Assembly (NCBI GenBank): GCA_027489035.1
Contig: JAIYAN010000012.1
Coordinates: forward strand, 310,001-374,000
Length of the DNA stretch: 64,000 nt
DNA from: Chitinophagaceae bacterium
GTDB taxonomy: Bacteria; Bacteroidota; Bacteroidia; Chitinophagales; Chitinophagaceae
Reading direction: 5' to 3'
The notes under the pieces were generated by a model, which worked only from the letters and a program-made list of their open reading frames with translations, searched no databases and was not told the origin of the DNA. Shown one piece after another: positions 25,754 to 34,303 of this stretch. Each line of letters opens with the position of its first letter. Within the stretch, counting starts at the first letter, position 1. The position numbers and the translations under genes were made by a program.

Positions 25754-26173
25754 ATGGCATATTCAGAAAAAGTTATCGACCACTATCAAAATCCTAAAAA
25801 TGTAGGAACGCTTGATAAAGCTAGTAAAAACGTAGGTACAGGTCTAGTTGGAGCTCCAGAATGCGGAGATGTAATGCGTTTACAAATTGAAGTAAACCAT
25901 GAAACAGGAATGATTACAGATGCTAAGTTTAAAACTTTTGGTTGCGGTTCTGCAATTGCATCTTCATCTTTGGCTACAGAGTGGTTAAAAGGTAAAAGTG
26001 TAGACGAAGCTCTTAAAATCGACAACATGACTATTGTTGAAGAATTAAATCTTCCTCCAGTTAAAATTCACTGTTCTGTTTTAGCAGAAGATGCTATTAA
26101 AGCTGCGATAAATGACTACAGAGAAAAAAATGGTATGGAGAAAATAAAATTCGAAGAGAGCGTAATTCACTAA
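25754..26173 (+). CDS. iscU: Fe-S cluster scaffold protein
   Basis: 139 residues. The three ligand Cys and the conserved Asp are present in context: GAPECGDVMRLQIEV, FKTFGCGSAIASSSLATEWL and PPVKIHCSVLAEDAIKAAI. A motif resembling the HscA-binding LPPVK is present (NLPPVKIHC), although no hscA/hscB gene is seen beside it. The protein assembles [2Fe-2S] and [4Fe-4S] clusters from sulfur supplied by IscS. It sits between iscS (43 nt) and iscA (12 nt) and is surely co-transcribed. Confidence 0.97.
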   Translation: MAYSEKVIDHYQNPKNVGTLDKASKNVGTGLVGAPECGDVMRLQIEVNHETGMITDAKFKTFGCGSAIASSSLATEWLKGKSVDEALKIDNMTIVEELNLPPVKIHCSVLAEDAIKAAINDYREKNGMEKIKFEESVIH

Positions 26174-26185
26174 TTTTTATTTGAT

Positions 26186-26536
26186 ATGGTTGCAACAGAC
26201 AATGGCATTTATATCAGTGATAAAGCCAAAGAAAAAGTAATTCATTTAATGCAAGAAGCCGGGGTGGAAAATGACCCAAATTATTTTCTACGCGTTGGTG
26301 TTGTGGGCGGAGGTTGTAGCGGATTAAGTTACAAGCTTGATTTTGATAATGAAGTGAAACCAATGGATCAAGTGTTTGAAGATAAAGGCATTAAAATAGT
26401 AACGGATTTGAAGAGCTTCCTTTATTTGGTAAATACTGAACTTGAATTCAGCGATGGTTTAAACGGAAAAGGTTTCTTTTTCAGTAATCCAAATGCGAGT
26501 AGAAGTTGCGGTTGTGGGGATAGTTTCGCAGTTTAA
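26186..26536 (+). CDS. iscA: A-type Fe-S carrier protein (HesB/IscA family)
   Basis: 116 residues. The three family Cys are visible: GGGCSGLSYKLDFD and, at the C terminus, NPNASRSCGCGDSFAV. It carries iron or assembled clusters to target enzymes. It is the last gene of the iscS-iscU-iscA run and is followed by a good intrinsic terminator. Whether it is closer to IscA, ErpA or SufA cannot be decided from sequence alone; the position favours iscA. Confidence 0.93.
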   Translation: MVATDNGIYISDKAKEKVIHLMQEAGVENDPNYFLRVGVVGGGCSGLSYKLDFDNEVKPMDQVFEDKGIKIVTDLKSFLYLVNTELEFSDGLNGKGFFFSNPNASRSCGCGDSFAV

Positions 26537-26563
26537 ATTTAATTACCAATATTTTTAATTTAT

Positions 26564-26590
26564 AAGCCATCATAATGATGGCTTTTTTTA
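26564..26590 (+). terminator. Intrinsic terminator of the isc cluster
   Basis: AAGCCATC and GATGGCTT form an 8-bp stem around ATAAT, followed by seven T residues. It lies 28 nt after the iscA stop. Confidence 0.85.
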
Positions 26591-26632
26591 TTTGGGGAAT
26601 TGTAAAGATTCTGAGTAAGTTGTATGTTTCAA

Positions 26633-26660
26633 CACCAAACCCCAAACAACAAACAACAAA
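26633..26660. repeat. Heptamer run CCAAA type, four units
   Basis: CACCAAA, CCCCAAA, CAACAAA, CAACAAA in tandem. A related run on the opposite strand is at 33905-33932 (CCAAACG, CCAAACC, ACAAACA, ATAAACA read on the minus strand). Confidence 0.6.
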
Positions 26661-26678
26661 TTCTTGATAAGTTGACAT

Positions 26679-26705
26679 AAAAAAAGCCACCCATGAGGCG
26701 GCTCT
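26679..26705 (-). terminator. Intrinsic terminator of the M43 protease gene
   Basis: Read on the minus strand, AGCCGCC and GGTGGCT pair (one G-T) around TCATG, followed by a run of seven T. It lies 28 nt after the protease stop codon. Confidence 0.8.
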
Positions 26706-26732
26706 TTAATTTTTCAAAAATTTAAAATATTG

Positions 26733-27722
26733 TTATGGTTGAGCAAAGCTATTTCTTGCTCCACCTACTGCAAATACAGCTTGCATTCTTGTTTTTTGTC
26801 CTGCACTAAACATGTACATACATGCATCATCTGTATAATCCATGTAGTTCATGGTCATTTCTATCGGTGTACCAGTACATGTAGATCTATGACCACTTGC
26901 AGGACAACCATAATTAGCCGTATTGTGTAAAGGAGTATCTCCAACTAAGTCATTGCCACATGTTGCATCACCCCAAATATGTCTAAGATTTAACCAATGT
27001 CCAACTTCATGTGTAGCTGTTCTTCCTTTATTGTAAGGAGCTGTTACGGTTCCTGTTGAACCAAAGGCATTATCATCAATAACTACACCATCAGTAGCAC
27101 TACTTCCTCCTGGAAATTGCGCATAACCCAAAATTCCATTACCCAAATTACAGCACCATATATTTAGCGTAGTTGTTGGCGTTGTAGGATTTAATCCGCC
27201 TTGTGTCGTTTTTTTAACCGCATCATTGGTTGACCAACTTGTTTTTGTAGTTGATTTTCTGTTTACTTTACTTAATACAAAACGAATATTTGTATTTCCG
27301 GAAAGTACAGATGTAAAAGTTGAAGGCGTTAAGCTGATGTCGGAATTAGTTGCGGCGAAATCTGCATTCAATACGGCAATTTGTGATGCAATCTGTGCGT
27401 CAGAAATATTTTGAGCTGCGGTTTTGTATAATACATTTACAACTACTGGAATTTCTATCACACCATTTACTAGGCGATTCATAGAAGGATTTTTTTCAAA
27501 TCTTGTGGTAAAATCTTCAATGGCTTGCATACGTGAAGCTAATCCTGGATCTTTAGCCAATTGTTGTTGTAATACTTCATAAGAAGCACATTTTCTCGAA
27601 AGCGATGCTTCTGTATTGCTAATATTTTCGTTTCCGCTTACTGGTATTTCAGTTAATGACGATTTTTGACAACTGGTTGCAACTACAACACTTGCCAAAA
27701 GATAAAAAAAGGTTTTTTTCAT
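26733..27722 (-). CDS. M43-family (cytophagalysin/pappalysin-like) zinc metalloprotease, lipoprotein
   Basis: 329 residues. A lipoprotein signal (MKKTFFYLLASVVVATSC, Cys18) is followed by a propeptide-like region to about 70 and then the metzincin catalytic domain. The extended zinc site HEVGHWLNLRH begins at about residue 238 and the Met-turn is in MNYMDYTDDACM. Cys pairs around CGNDLVGDTP, YGCPASGH and STCTGTP are typical of M43. Unlike many Bacteroidota relatives it ends soon after the catalytic domain, with no type IX sorting domain, so it is probably membrane-anchored through the lipid. It diverges from gldF across a palindrome-rich 255-nt spacer. Confidence 0.92.
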   Translation of the reverse strand: MKKTFFYLLASVVVATSCQKSSLTEIPVSGNENISNTEASLSRKCASYEVLQQQLAKDPGLASRMQAIEDFTTRFEKNPSMNRLVNGVIEIPVVVNVLYKTAAQNISDAQIASQIAVLNADFAATNSDISLTPSTFTSVLSGNTNIRFVLSKVNRKSTTKTSWSTNDAVKKTTQGGLNPTTPTTTLNIWCCNLGNGILGYAQFPGGSSATDGVVIDDNAFGSTGTVTAPYNKGRTATHEVGHWLNLRHIWGDATCGNDLVGDTPLHNTANYGCPASGHRSTCTGTPIEMTMNYMDYTDDACMYMFSAGQKTRMQAVFAVGGARNSFAQP

Positions 27723-27773
27723 AAATGCAGTTTTTAGATTTAGATTGTTTTTTAAATTTAAATAAATATTTCG

Positions 27774-27788
27774 ATTTCGAGTCGAAAT
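27774..27788. promoter_or_regulatory. Palindrome ATTTCGA-G-TCGAAAT, possible operator
   Basis: A perfect 7-1-7 palindrome 51 nt upstream of the M43 protease start. Its size and symmetry suit a dimeric regulator, but none is identifiable here. Confidence 0.4.
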
Positions 27789-27898
27789 AAAAAAATAAAC
27801 TTAGGTTTAATTAACATGTTAACGGAATATATTGATTAGATACTGCCTTTTTAAGCAGTAAATAAATGAAGTTTGAATTTTGGAAATTAAAAAGAGTG

Positions 27899-27913
27899 CT
27901 GAAATAATTTCAG
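27899..27913. promoter_or_regulatory. Palindrome CTGAAAT-A-ATTTCAG, possible operator
   Basis: A perfect 7-1-7 palindrome 64 nt upstream of the gldF start. A separate small hairpin, TACTGC/GCAGTA, lies at 27841-27860 in the same spacer. Confidence 0.4.
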
Positions 27914-27977
27914 ACAAAATAAATGAATGAATGTGATTTATATTTTAAGGATTAAATTGCATCAATTTTAAAACAAT

Positions 27978-28700
27978 ATGTGGAGCATCGTTAAAAAAGA
28001 ATTCAATCAGTTTTTTAGCAATCTAATTGGATACATCTCTATAATTTTATTTTTGCTGATTAATGGCGTTTTTTTATTTGTATTAGAAGACAGCAATATC
28101 TTCAATTACGGTTATGCCAGTTTAGATAAGTTTTTTGAATTGGCCCCCTGGGTGTTGCTTTTTTTAATTCCTGCAATCAGCATGCGTTGTTTATCTGATG
28201 AATATAAATTTGGCACTTTCGAAACACTGAAAACCAAACCATTAAGTTCAAATCAAATTGTTCTGGGAAAATACATTGCTATTTTGTTAATCGTTTTATT
28301 GGTTTTATTGCCTTCGCTAATTTATGTGGTTACCATAAAATCTTTAAGTGCTACTGGTGTTATTGACAACGGTGCAATTATTGGCAGCTATATTGGACTT
28401 ATATTTTTATGTGCTGTATATGCTGCTGTAGGGCTTTGTTGTAGCGGGTTAACCTCAAATGCTGTAGTTGCATTCTTGCTTAGTGTTTTTGTGTGCTTGC
28501 TTCTTTATTTTGGGTTTTCTGCGATTAGTAAACTGAGTTTTTTACAAGGTAATATTGGTTTTTATATTGAAATGTTTGGTATCGATTTTCATTATAAAAA
28601 TATCAGCCGTGGCGTTATTGATACTAGAGATGTTGTATATTTTTTTAGCATCATTTTTATGTCTGTTTTTATTACTTCAAAAAAAATCAGCAATAATTAA
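27978..28700 (+). CDS. gldF: Gliding-associated ABC transporter permease GldF
   Basis: 240 residues with six hydrophobic segments. Typical family sequence: MWSIVKKEFNQFFSNLIGYI, FFELAPWVLLFLIPAISMR and DEYKFGTFETLKTKPLSSNQ. GldF is the integral permease that works with GldG and the ATPase GldA; the transported substrate is unknown and the transporter is not essential for gliding in all lineages. gldG starts 2 nt after its stop, so they form an operon. gldA is not next to them. Confidence 0.95.
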   Translation: MWSIVKKEFNQFFSNLIGYISIILFLLINGVFLFVLEDSNIFNYGYASLDKFFELAPWVLLFLIPAISMRCLSDEYKFGTFETLKTKPLSSNQIVLGKYIAILLIVLLVLLPSLIYVVTIKSLSATGVIDNGAIIGSYIGLIFLCAVYAAVGLCCSGLTSNAVVAFLLSVFVCLLLYFGFSAISKLSFLQGNIGFYIEMFGIDFHYKNISRGVIDTRDVVYFFSIIFMSVFITSKKISNN

Positions 28701-28702
28701 GC

Positions 28703-30439
28703 ATGGGTAAAATAAATAAAATATTATCCGGTAAATGGTCAATTGCAATTTTGCTTTTGTTGATTATTGGGGTTAATGGTCTGGCTAGCTTATGGCATGC
28801 TCGTCTGGATTTCACAGATGAAAAAAGATTTACACTGAGCAATCATACTATTCAACTATTATCACAAATTCAGGAGCCAGTTAATATCACGGTATTACTC
28901 GATGGCGATTTGAAATCTGAGTTTAAAAAATTATCCAACTCAACAAAAGAATTGCTTCAAAATTTTAAAAACTACGGAGGCAATAATATTCAATTTACAT
29001 TTGAAATGCCAGGAGATGGTTTAGATGATTCTGCTAAAGCAATTGTTTTTGATTCCTTGGTAAATTTAGGTTTGCGCCCAACTACACAGAAAGTACAAAT
29101 AAAAGAAGGAGAAGCCACAAGTCAACGACAAATATTTCCGGGCGCTGTAATTCATTATAGAGATAGAACCATTGCTATTGATTTTTTACAAGGGCAAATA
29201 CAAAAATCTGTTTTTAATTCGAGTGAAATTATAGACAGAGAAACGTTAAATAGTGCAGAAGCATTGCTTGAGTTTAAGTTTGCAAATGCCATTCAAAAAA
29301 TAACGATGGAATCTGTTCCAGTTGTGGCTTATGCTTATGGAAACGGCGAGCCACCATATGGTTTTTACCCAGTTAATGATGTATTTCAAACGCTTGGTAC
29401 AAATTATATAGTAGATACATTCAACCTTAAATCCAATACAATAATCGATGAAAAATCAATCAGTACATTGGTAATTGTAAAGCCAACATTACCTTTTACA
29501 GATGAGGATAAATTTAAACTCGATCAGTTTGTAATGCATGGTGGAAAGTTATTGTTTTTTGTAGATGTTTTATATGCAGAAAGGGATAGTTTACAAAATG
29601 GCGAACTCGTTGCCTATTCGAGAGATTTGAATTTGAATGATTTGTTGTTTCGCTACGGAGCGAGGATAAACACAGATTTAATTTCAGATAAACACTGTGA
29701 TAAAATTCCAATAGAAGTTGGAAACATTGGTGATCAATCTCAAAAACAATTGTTGCCTTGGCCTTATTCACCATTATTGCAATCTGGCTCCGATCATCCT
29801 ATTGTAAAAAATCAAGGCGATGTATTCGCACAATTTGCAAACTCAATAGACACAATAGCTGCACCTGGAATTACAAAAACTATTTTATTAAGCACTTCTG
29901 TAAATTCCAATTCAATTCCAACACCTACAATTGTTTCTTTGAATAGTTTAGAAATTGAAGAAGATATCAAAAAATACAATAAGAAAAACATTCCAGTAGG
30001 CGTATTGCTTGAAGGAAAGTTTAAATCCTTGTTTGCAAACAGAGCAAGCGCTGAGCAAATAGAATGGATGAAACAAAATCAATCCGAATTTTTAAGTAAT
30101 GCGGTTAATCCAGGTAAAATAATTGTTGTTGCTGATGCAGATATTGTAATCAATCAAGTATCTGAATCTATTGGGCCTTTACCAATGGGAACAAACAAAT
30201 ACACTAAAATTGGTTATGCAAACCGCGACTTCTTTTTAAATTGTACAGAATATTTGGCCAACGAAAACAATATGCTTGAAGCGAGAGCTAAAGATTATAC
30301 CTTACGTTTGTTGGACTTGAAAAAAATTGATGAAGAAAAAACATTTTGGCAAATGATGAATATTGTTTTTCCAATCTTGTTGATTGTTTTATTTGCAATT
30401 ATTTTCCAATGGATTAGAAAAAGAAAATTTTCAAAATAA
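28703..30439 (+). CDS. gldG: Gliding-associated ABC transporter substrate-binding-like protein GldG
   Basis: 578 residues. One transmembrane helix near the N terminus (about 12-30) and one at the C terminus (about 550-568) bracket a large periplasmic part. Family marks: LDFTDEKRFTLSNHT, SLVNLGLRPTTQKVQIKEG, FPGAVIHYRDRTIAIDFLQG and VIVKPTLPFTDEDKFKLDQF. It resembles ABC_transp_aux proteins and partners GldF. It starts 2 nt downstream of gldF and is followed after 10 nt by a TerC-family gene, so the three may be transcribed together. Confidence 0.95.
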   Translation: MGKINKILSGKWSIAILLLLIIGVNGLASLWHARLDFTDEKRFTLSNHTIQLLSQIQEPVNITVLLDGDLKSEFKKLSNSTKELLQNFKNYGGNNIQFTFEMPGDGLDDSAKAIVFDSLVNLGLRPTTQKVQIKEGEATSQRQIFPGAVIHYRDRTIAIDFLQGQIQKSVFNSSEIIDRETLNSAEALLEFKFANAIQKITMESVPVVAYAYGNGEPPYGFYPVNDVFQTLGTNYIVDTFNLKSNTIIDEKSISTLVIVKPTLPFTDEDKFKLDQFVMHGGKLLFFVDVLYAERDSLQNGELVAYSRDLNLNDLLFRYGARINTDLISDKHCDKIPIEVGNIGDQSQKQLLPWPYSPLLQSGSDHPIVKNQGDVFAQFANSIDTIAAPGITKTILLSTSVNSNSIPTPTIVSLNSLEIEEDIKKYNKKNIPVGVLLEGKFKSLFANRASAEQIEWMKQNQSEFLSNAVNPGKIIVVADADIVINQVSESIGPLPMGTNKYTKIGYANRDFFLNCTEYLANENNMLEARAKDYTLRLLDLKKIDEEKTFWQMMNIVFPILLIVLFAIIFQWIRKRKFSK

Positions 30440-30449
30440 TAATTTTTTA

Positions 30450-31412
30450 ATGGATACAACTCAGTTAATTTATGTGGTATTTGGTTTCGTAATAGCATTG
30501 GGACTCCTTTTGGATTTGGGCTTTCTAAGTAAAAAAAATCAAATCATCAGTACGAAAACAGCATTAATCCAAACGTTATTTTGGGTACTTATTGCCATGG
30601 GGTTCTTCGTATTTCTTTGGGTAGAAGATGGAAGTAAAAATGCTGTTGAATACCTAAGTGCATACTTGATGGAATGGAGCTTGAGTGTAGACAACATCTT
30701 TGTATTCATAATTATTTTTTCTACGTTTAAAGTTAAGCCTCATTTTTATGGAAGGGTTCTGTTGATTGGGATATTGATGGCAATAGTGTTCCGCATAATT
30801 TTCATAACCATTGGCGTTGCATTGATCCATGAGTTTCACTGGCTACTTTACGTTTTTGGTTTGTTTTTATTGTATACAGGGTACAAGATGTTTAAATCAA
30901 CTGAAGAATCTGAATTTAATCCTCAAGACTCCAAAATTTATAAATTCCTCTACAGATATTTACCGCTTGCTCCCCATGATGGAAATGGTAAATATTTTAT
31001 CAGAGAAAAAGGTAAGCCTGTTTATACCACTTTGTTTGTAGTGGTTGTGATGTTGGGCATAACAGATATCGTTTTTGCATTGGATTCAATTCCAGCTGTG
31101 ATGGGGATTTCGGAAAGTAAATTGATCATTTACACCTCAAACATTTTTGCTGTTTTAGGATTAAGGAGTTTGTTTTTTTTATTGAGAGGTGCGGTTTCAA
31201 AATTTGATTATTTACAACAAGGCATTGCCATTGTTTTGGTGTTTATTGGAATAAAAATGTTGGCAGAAAACTGGATTAATCAATGGATAAATAAAGATAC
31301 TCAAGTAATTATTTCATTGTTTGTGATTGTGGGATGTATCTCTGGTTCAATATTTTACTCTATGTTGCATCAAAAAAAAGGTACGCCAAAAGATATCATT
31401 GTTAAAGATTAA
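30450..31412 (+). CDS. TerC/Alx family membrane protein
   Basis: I chose the ATG at 30450 (MDTTQLIYVVFGFVIALGLL) because the open frame upstream (from 30384) overlaps gldG and encodes non-family sequence; this gives 320 residues. There are about eight or nine membrane helices. Signature stretches are SAYLMEWSLSVDNIFVFIII, LPLAPHDGNGKYF and MLGITDIVFALDSIPAVMGI with conserved acidic residues in the membrane. Family members are linked to tellurite resistance and, for Alx and its relatives, to manganese export and metalation of secreted proteins. The substrate here is inferred only. Confidence 0.93.
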   Translation: MDTTQLIYVVFGFVIALGLLLDLGFLSKKNQIISTKTALIQTLFWVLIAMGFFVFLWVEDGSKNAVEYLSAYLMEWSLSVDNIFVFIIIFSTFKVKPHFYGRVLLIGILMAIVFRIIFITIGVALIHEFHWLLYVFGLFLLYTGYKMFKSTEESEFNPQDSKIYKFLYRYLPLAPHDGNGKYFIREKGKPVYTTLFVVVVMLGITDIVFALDSIPAVMGISESKLIIYTSNIFAVLGLRSLFFLLRGAVSKFDYLQQGIAIVLVFIGIKMLAENWINQWINKDTQVIISLFVIVGCISGSIFYSMLHQKKGTPKDIIVKD

Positions 31413-31421
31413 ATTTTTCAA

Positions 31422-33899
31422 TTGAATTATACGATATCTAATATTGCTTCAATCACCAATTCTACCATCATTCAACTGGTTGAAGATGTGCATATTGAAA
31501 ATATTATTACAGATAGTAGAAAAATTTTTTTTCCTGAGCAATCATTGTTTTTTGCCATTAATGGACCTACTAGGTCTGGATCAAGTTTTATTGCAGATTT
31601 ATATCAAAAAAATGTAAGAAATTTTATTGTAGATAATGATTTCAATATTTCAGCAATAAATCAATTTCCAAACGCCAATTTTTTACAGCATGATAATGTA
31701 TTAGATGCTTTACAATTGTTTGCTGAATTTCATCGAACCCAGTTTTCTTTAAAAACAATTGGCATTACAGGAAGTAATGGAAAAACAATCACAAAAGATT
31801 GGCTTTATCAGCTTTTACAACAAAAATATAATATTGTTAAAAGTCCAAAAAGTTACAATTCGCAAATTGGCGTTCCTTTAAGTATTTTAAGAATAGAATC
31901 ACAACATGATTTGGGCATATTTGAAGCCGGCATTTCATTGCGTGAAGAAATGACTCGACTACAAAAAATCATTCGTCCCGAAATTGGCATACTAACGTAT
32001 ATGGGTAATGCCCATTCAGAAGGGTTTAGAAGTCAGGCAGAAAAAATAGATGAAAAGCTAAAATTATTTATTGCTGCTAAACAGCTGATTTGCAATAATG
32101 ATGATGCTTTGGTAAACGAGCGAATCATTGAATTTAAAATCACTCATAATCCTGAAATAAACATATTTACTTGGGGGAAAACATCGGGTTCGGATTTAAT
32201 ATTGAGTAATGTTGAAAAAGAAATTTCAGCATCAAAATTATATTGTACGTACAATCAAAATAATTTTGTTATCAATATTCCTTTTGTAGATGATGCTTCT
32301 ATATTTAATGCCATGACGTGCTGTGCAACTTTATTGTTGTTAAACTATGATTATAATGAAATTAATATATTGTTTAAAGAGATTAAGCAAATAGAAATGA
32401 GGTTGGAGCTCAAACAGGGCATCAATCAATGCACCATAATCAATGATAGTTATAATATAGATTTAGATTCCATCCAAATGGCATTGGCATTTTTATCTCA
32501 ACAAGAAATGCATGTGCAAAATACGATCATACTAAGTGATGTGTATCAGTCTGCATTAACTGAAGCAATTTTATATCAAAAAATTGCGGATATACTGAAG
32601 CAAAAAAATATTCGTAGAATTATTGGTATTGGTAAAAAAATATCACAATATGCGGCTTTGTTTGAGTTTATCCCAACTTCATTATTTTTTGACAATACAA
32701 CTGCCTTTATAAATGAGATAACCAAAATTGATTTTAACAAAGAAACCATTTTAATAAAAGGTGCAAGGGTTTTTGAATTTGAAAAAATAGTTCAACAACT
32801 AGAATTGAAATCGCACGATACTGTTTTGGAAATCAATTTAAATGCCATTAGAAACAACTTGAAGATGTATAAAAACAGGTTGAATCCTGGAGTTAAAATC
32901 ATGGCAATGGTGAAGGCTTTTAGCTATGGCACAGGAACATTTGAAATTGCAAATCTATTACAACATGAAGGTGTAGATTATTTGGCGGTTGCTTACACAG
33001 ATGAAGGTGTTGAATTGAGAAGAGCAGGAGTGAAGTTGCCAATAATGGTAATGAACACCAATGCTGTTGAGTTTGATAAATTAGTTGAATTTAATTTGGA
33101 GCCAGAGTTGTATTCTTTTTCAATTTTAAAATTGTTTAAAGAATATCTAGGAATCAGAAAAATACAAGCATTTCCAATTCATTTAAAATTAGATACAGGG
33201 ATGCATCGATTGGGATTTATGGATTCAGATATGGATCAACTTTCTGCAGAATTGTCCACTTGCAATCAATTTAAAATAAAAACTGTTTTCTCTCATTTAG
33301 TAGGTAGTGAAAGTGAAATTCATGATGAATATACAAATACACAGTTCTATTTGTTTCAGGAAATGACAAGCCTAATTAGCAAAGCGGTAGGGTATGATTT
33401 TTTAAAACATTTATGCAATACATCTGCAATTCATCGTCATCCCAATATGCAGTTTAATATGGTCAGATTGGGAATAGGTCTTTATGGTGTAGACGATCAT
33501 TTGCAATTACAAAACGTAACTACTTTAAAAACATCAATAGCACAATTAAAAAAGTTAAAAAAGGGCGATACCGTAGGATATGGAAGGCGAGGTGTTTTAG
33601 AAAGTGAATCAACAATTGCAACAGTTAGAATTGGATATGCGGATGGATATCCGAGGATATTTGGTAACGGCAACGGATATATGCTTGTGAATGGCCAAGT
33701 TGCAAAAACAATTGGTAATGTATGTATGGACATGACCATGATAGATGTAACCCAAATTGAAACTAAAGAAGGAGATGAAGTGATTGTTTTTGGAGCGGAA
33801 CTATCTGTACATAAATTGGCTTCAATGGCAAATACCATTCCTTATGAAATCCTTACCAATATTTCGCAAAGGGTAAAAAGGGTTTATTTTGAGGAATAG
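31422..33899 (+). CDS. murF-alr: Bifunctional UDP-MurNAc-tripeptide:D-Ala-D-Ala ligase / alanine racemase
   Basis: 825 residues, a fusion found widely in Bacteroidota. Residues 1 to about 455 are MurF: ATP loop GITGSNGKTITKDWLYQLL, YNSQIGVPLSILRI and the NDSYNIDLDSI segment. Residues about 460-825 are alanine racemase: PLP lysine in MAMVKAFSYGTGTFEIANLL, LDTGMHRLGF, MVRLGIGLYGV, IGYADGYPRIFGN and GNVCMDMTMIDV. Thus one protein makes D-Ala and adds D-Ala-D-Ala to the peptidoglycan precursor. The start is TTG at 31422: the terC stop is 12 nt upstream in the same frame and no ATG precedes the conserved sequence, so TTG initiation is forced. Confidence 0.95.
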   Translation: MNYTISNIASITNSTIIQLVEDVHIENIITDSRKIFFPEQSLFFAINGPTRSGSSFIADLYQKNVRNFIVDNDFNISAINQFPNANFLQHDNVLDALQLFAEFHRTQFSLKTIGITGSNGKTITKDWLYQLLQQKYNIVKSPKSYNSQIGVPLSILRIESQHDLGIFEAGISLREEMTRLQKIIRPEIGILTYMGNAHSEGFRSQAEKIDEKLKLFIAAKQLICNNDDALVNERIIEFKITHNPEINIFTWGKTSGSDLILSNVEKEISASKLYCTYNQNNFVINIPFVDDASIFNAMTCCATLLLLNYDYNEINILFKEIKQIEMRLELKQGINQCTIINDSYNIDLDSIQMALAFLSQQEMHVQNTIILSDVYQSALTEAILYQKIADILKQKNIRRIIGIGKKISQYAALFEFIPTSLFFDNTTAFINEITKIDFNKETILIKGARVFEFEKIVQQLELKSHDTVLEINLNAIRNNLKMYKNRLNPGVKIMAMVKAFSYGTGTFEIANLLQHEGVDYLAVAYTDEGVELRRAGVKLPIMVMNTNAVEFDKLVEFNLEPELYSFSILKLFKEYLGIRKIQAFPIHLKLDTGMHRLGFMDSDMDQLSAELSTCNQFKIKTVFSHLVGSESEIHDEYTNTQFYLFQEMTSLISKAVGYDFLKHLCNTSAIHRHPNMQFNMVRLGIGLYGVDDHLQLQNVTTLKTSIAQLKKLKKGDTVGYGRRGVLESESTIATVRIGYADGYPRIFGNGNGYMLVNGQVAKTIGNVCMDMTMIDVTQIETKEGDEVIVFGAELSVHKLASMANTIPYEILTNISQRVKRVYFEE

Positions 33900-33904
33900 A
33901 TAGT

Positions 33905-33932
33905 TGTTTATTGTTTGTGGTTTGGCGTTTGG
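33905..33932. repeat. Heptamer run, minus-strand copy of the 26633 family
   Basis: On the minus strand it reads CCAAACG, CCAAACC, ACAAACA, ATAAACA. It begins the second large repeat-filled spacer (33900-34385), just after the murF-alr stop. Confidence 0.6.
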
Positions 33933-33933
33933 A

Positions 33934-34093
33934 AGCTCCAATACCCAATCTTTACCTCGAAAGGTGAACGGTGGAAACGCAAACAAAAGTCTACGAAGTT
34001 GAAATGCTTGCAGCATTTTTTTGACACGAAGACACGAAGGCACGAAGTTTTTTGTTTCACGCAAAGCTCGCAAAGAAGCAAAGGCGCAAAGTG
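33934..34093. repeat. Mosaic repeat block: decayed module F, ACACGAAGG units, module A
   Basis: Part of the 486-base gene-free stretch 33900-34385. A decayed copy of module F (33934-33974) is followed by unassigned DNA. From 34023 come 9-nt units GACACGAAG, ACACGAAGG, CACGAAGTT that run in phase into module A (34048-34093; ACGCAAAGC, TCGCAAAGA, AGCAAAGGC). Module A is shared with 7655-7701 and 7761-7801. Confidence 0.75.
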
Positions 34094-34110
34094 GAAAATA
34101 CTTCCAAGCT

Positions 34111-34155
34111 CATAAACCTCATAAACCTCATAAACCTCATAAACCTCATAAACCT
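34111..34155. repeat. Perfect nonanucleotide tandem repeat, CATAAACCT x5
   Basis: Five identical 9-nt units with no mismatch, the purest member of the nonamer family. In frame it would read His-Lys-Pro repeats; that frame has no gene-like context and I do not call a protein. Confidence 0.95.
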
Positions 34156-34187
34156 CTAAAACAGCTCAAACTTCTTTGCTTTTATAA

Positions 34188-34265
34188 TTGGCGAAACACC
34201 AACATCGGCAGATGGGTTTCCCCAACCTTTTGAACCTTTTGTAAGGGTTGAAAATCTTCAACCCC
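34188..34265. repeat. Modules C and E, second locus
   Basis: A hairpin-like TTGGCGAAACACCAA followed by CATCGGCAGA and, 8 nt later, CCCAACCTTTTGAAC (to 34235) is the same arrangement as at 7860-7908. From 34230 four 9-nt units (TTGAACCTT, TTGTAAGGG, TTGAAAATC, TTCAACCCC) end in a GGGTTGAA/TTCAACCC hairpin. Confidence 0.8.
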
Positions 34266-34303
34266 TTCTTGAACCTTTCTTTCAAAACGAAAAGTACTTC
34301 CAA

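Noticed and set aside
34021-34233. Frame encoding His-Lys-Pro repeats
   Set aside because: Produced by the 9-nt CATAAACCT array, which is a multiple of three; no start context or conserved flank.
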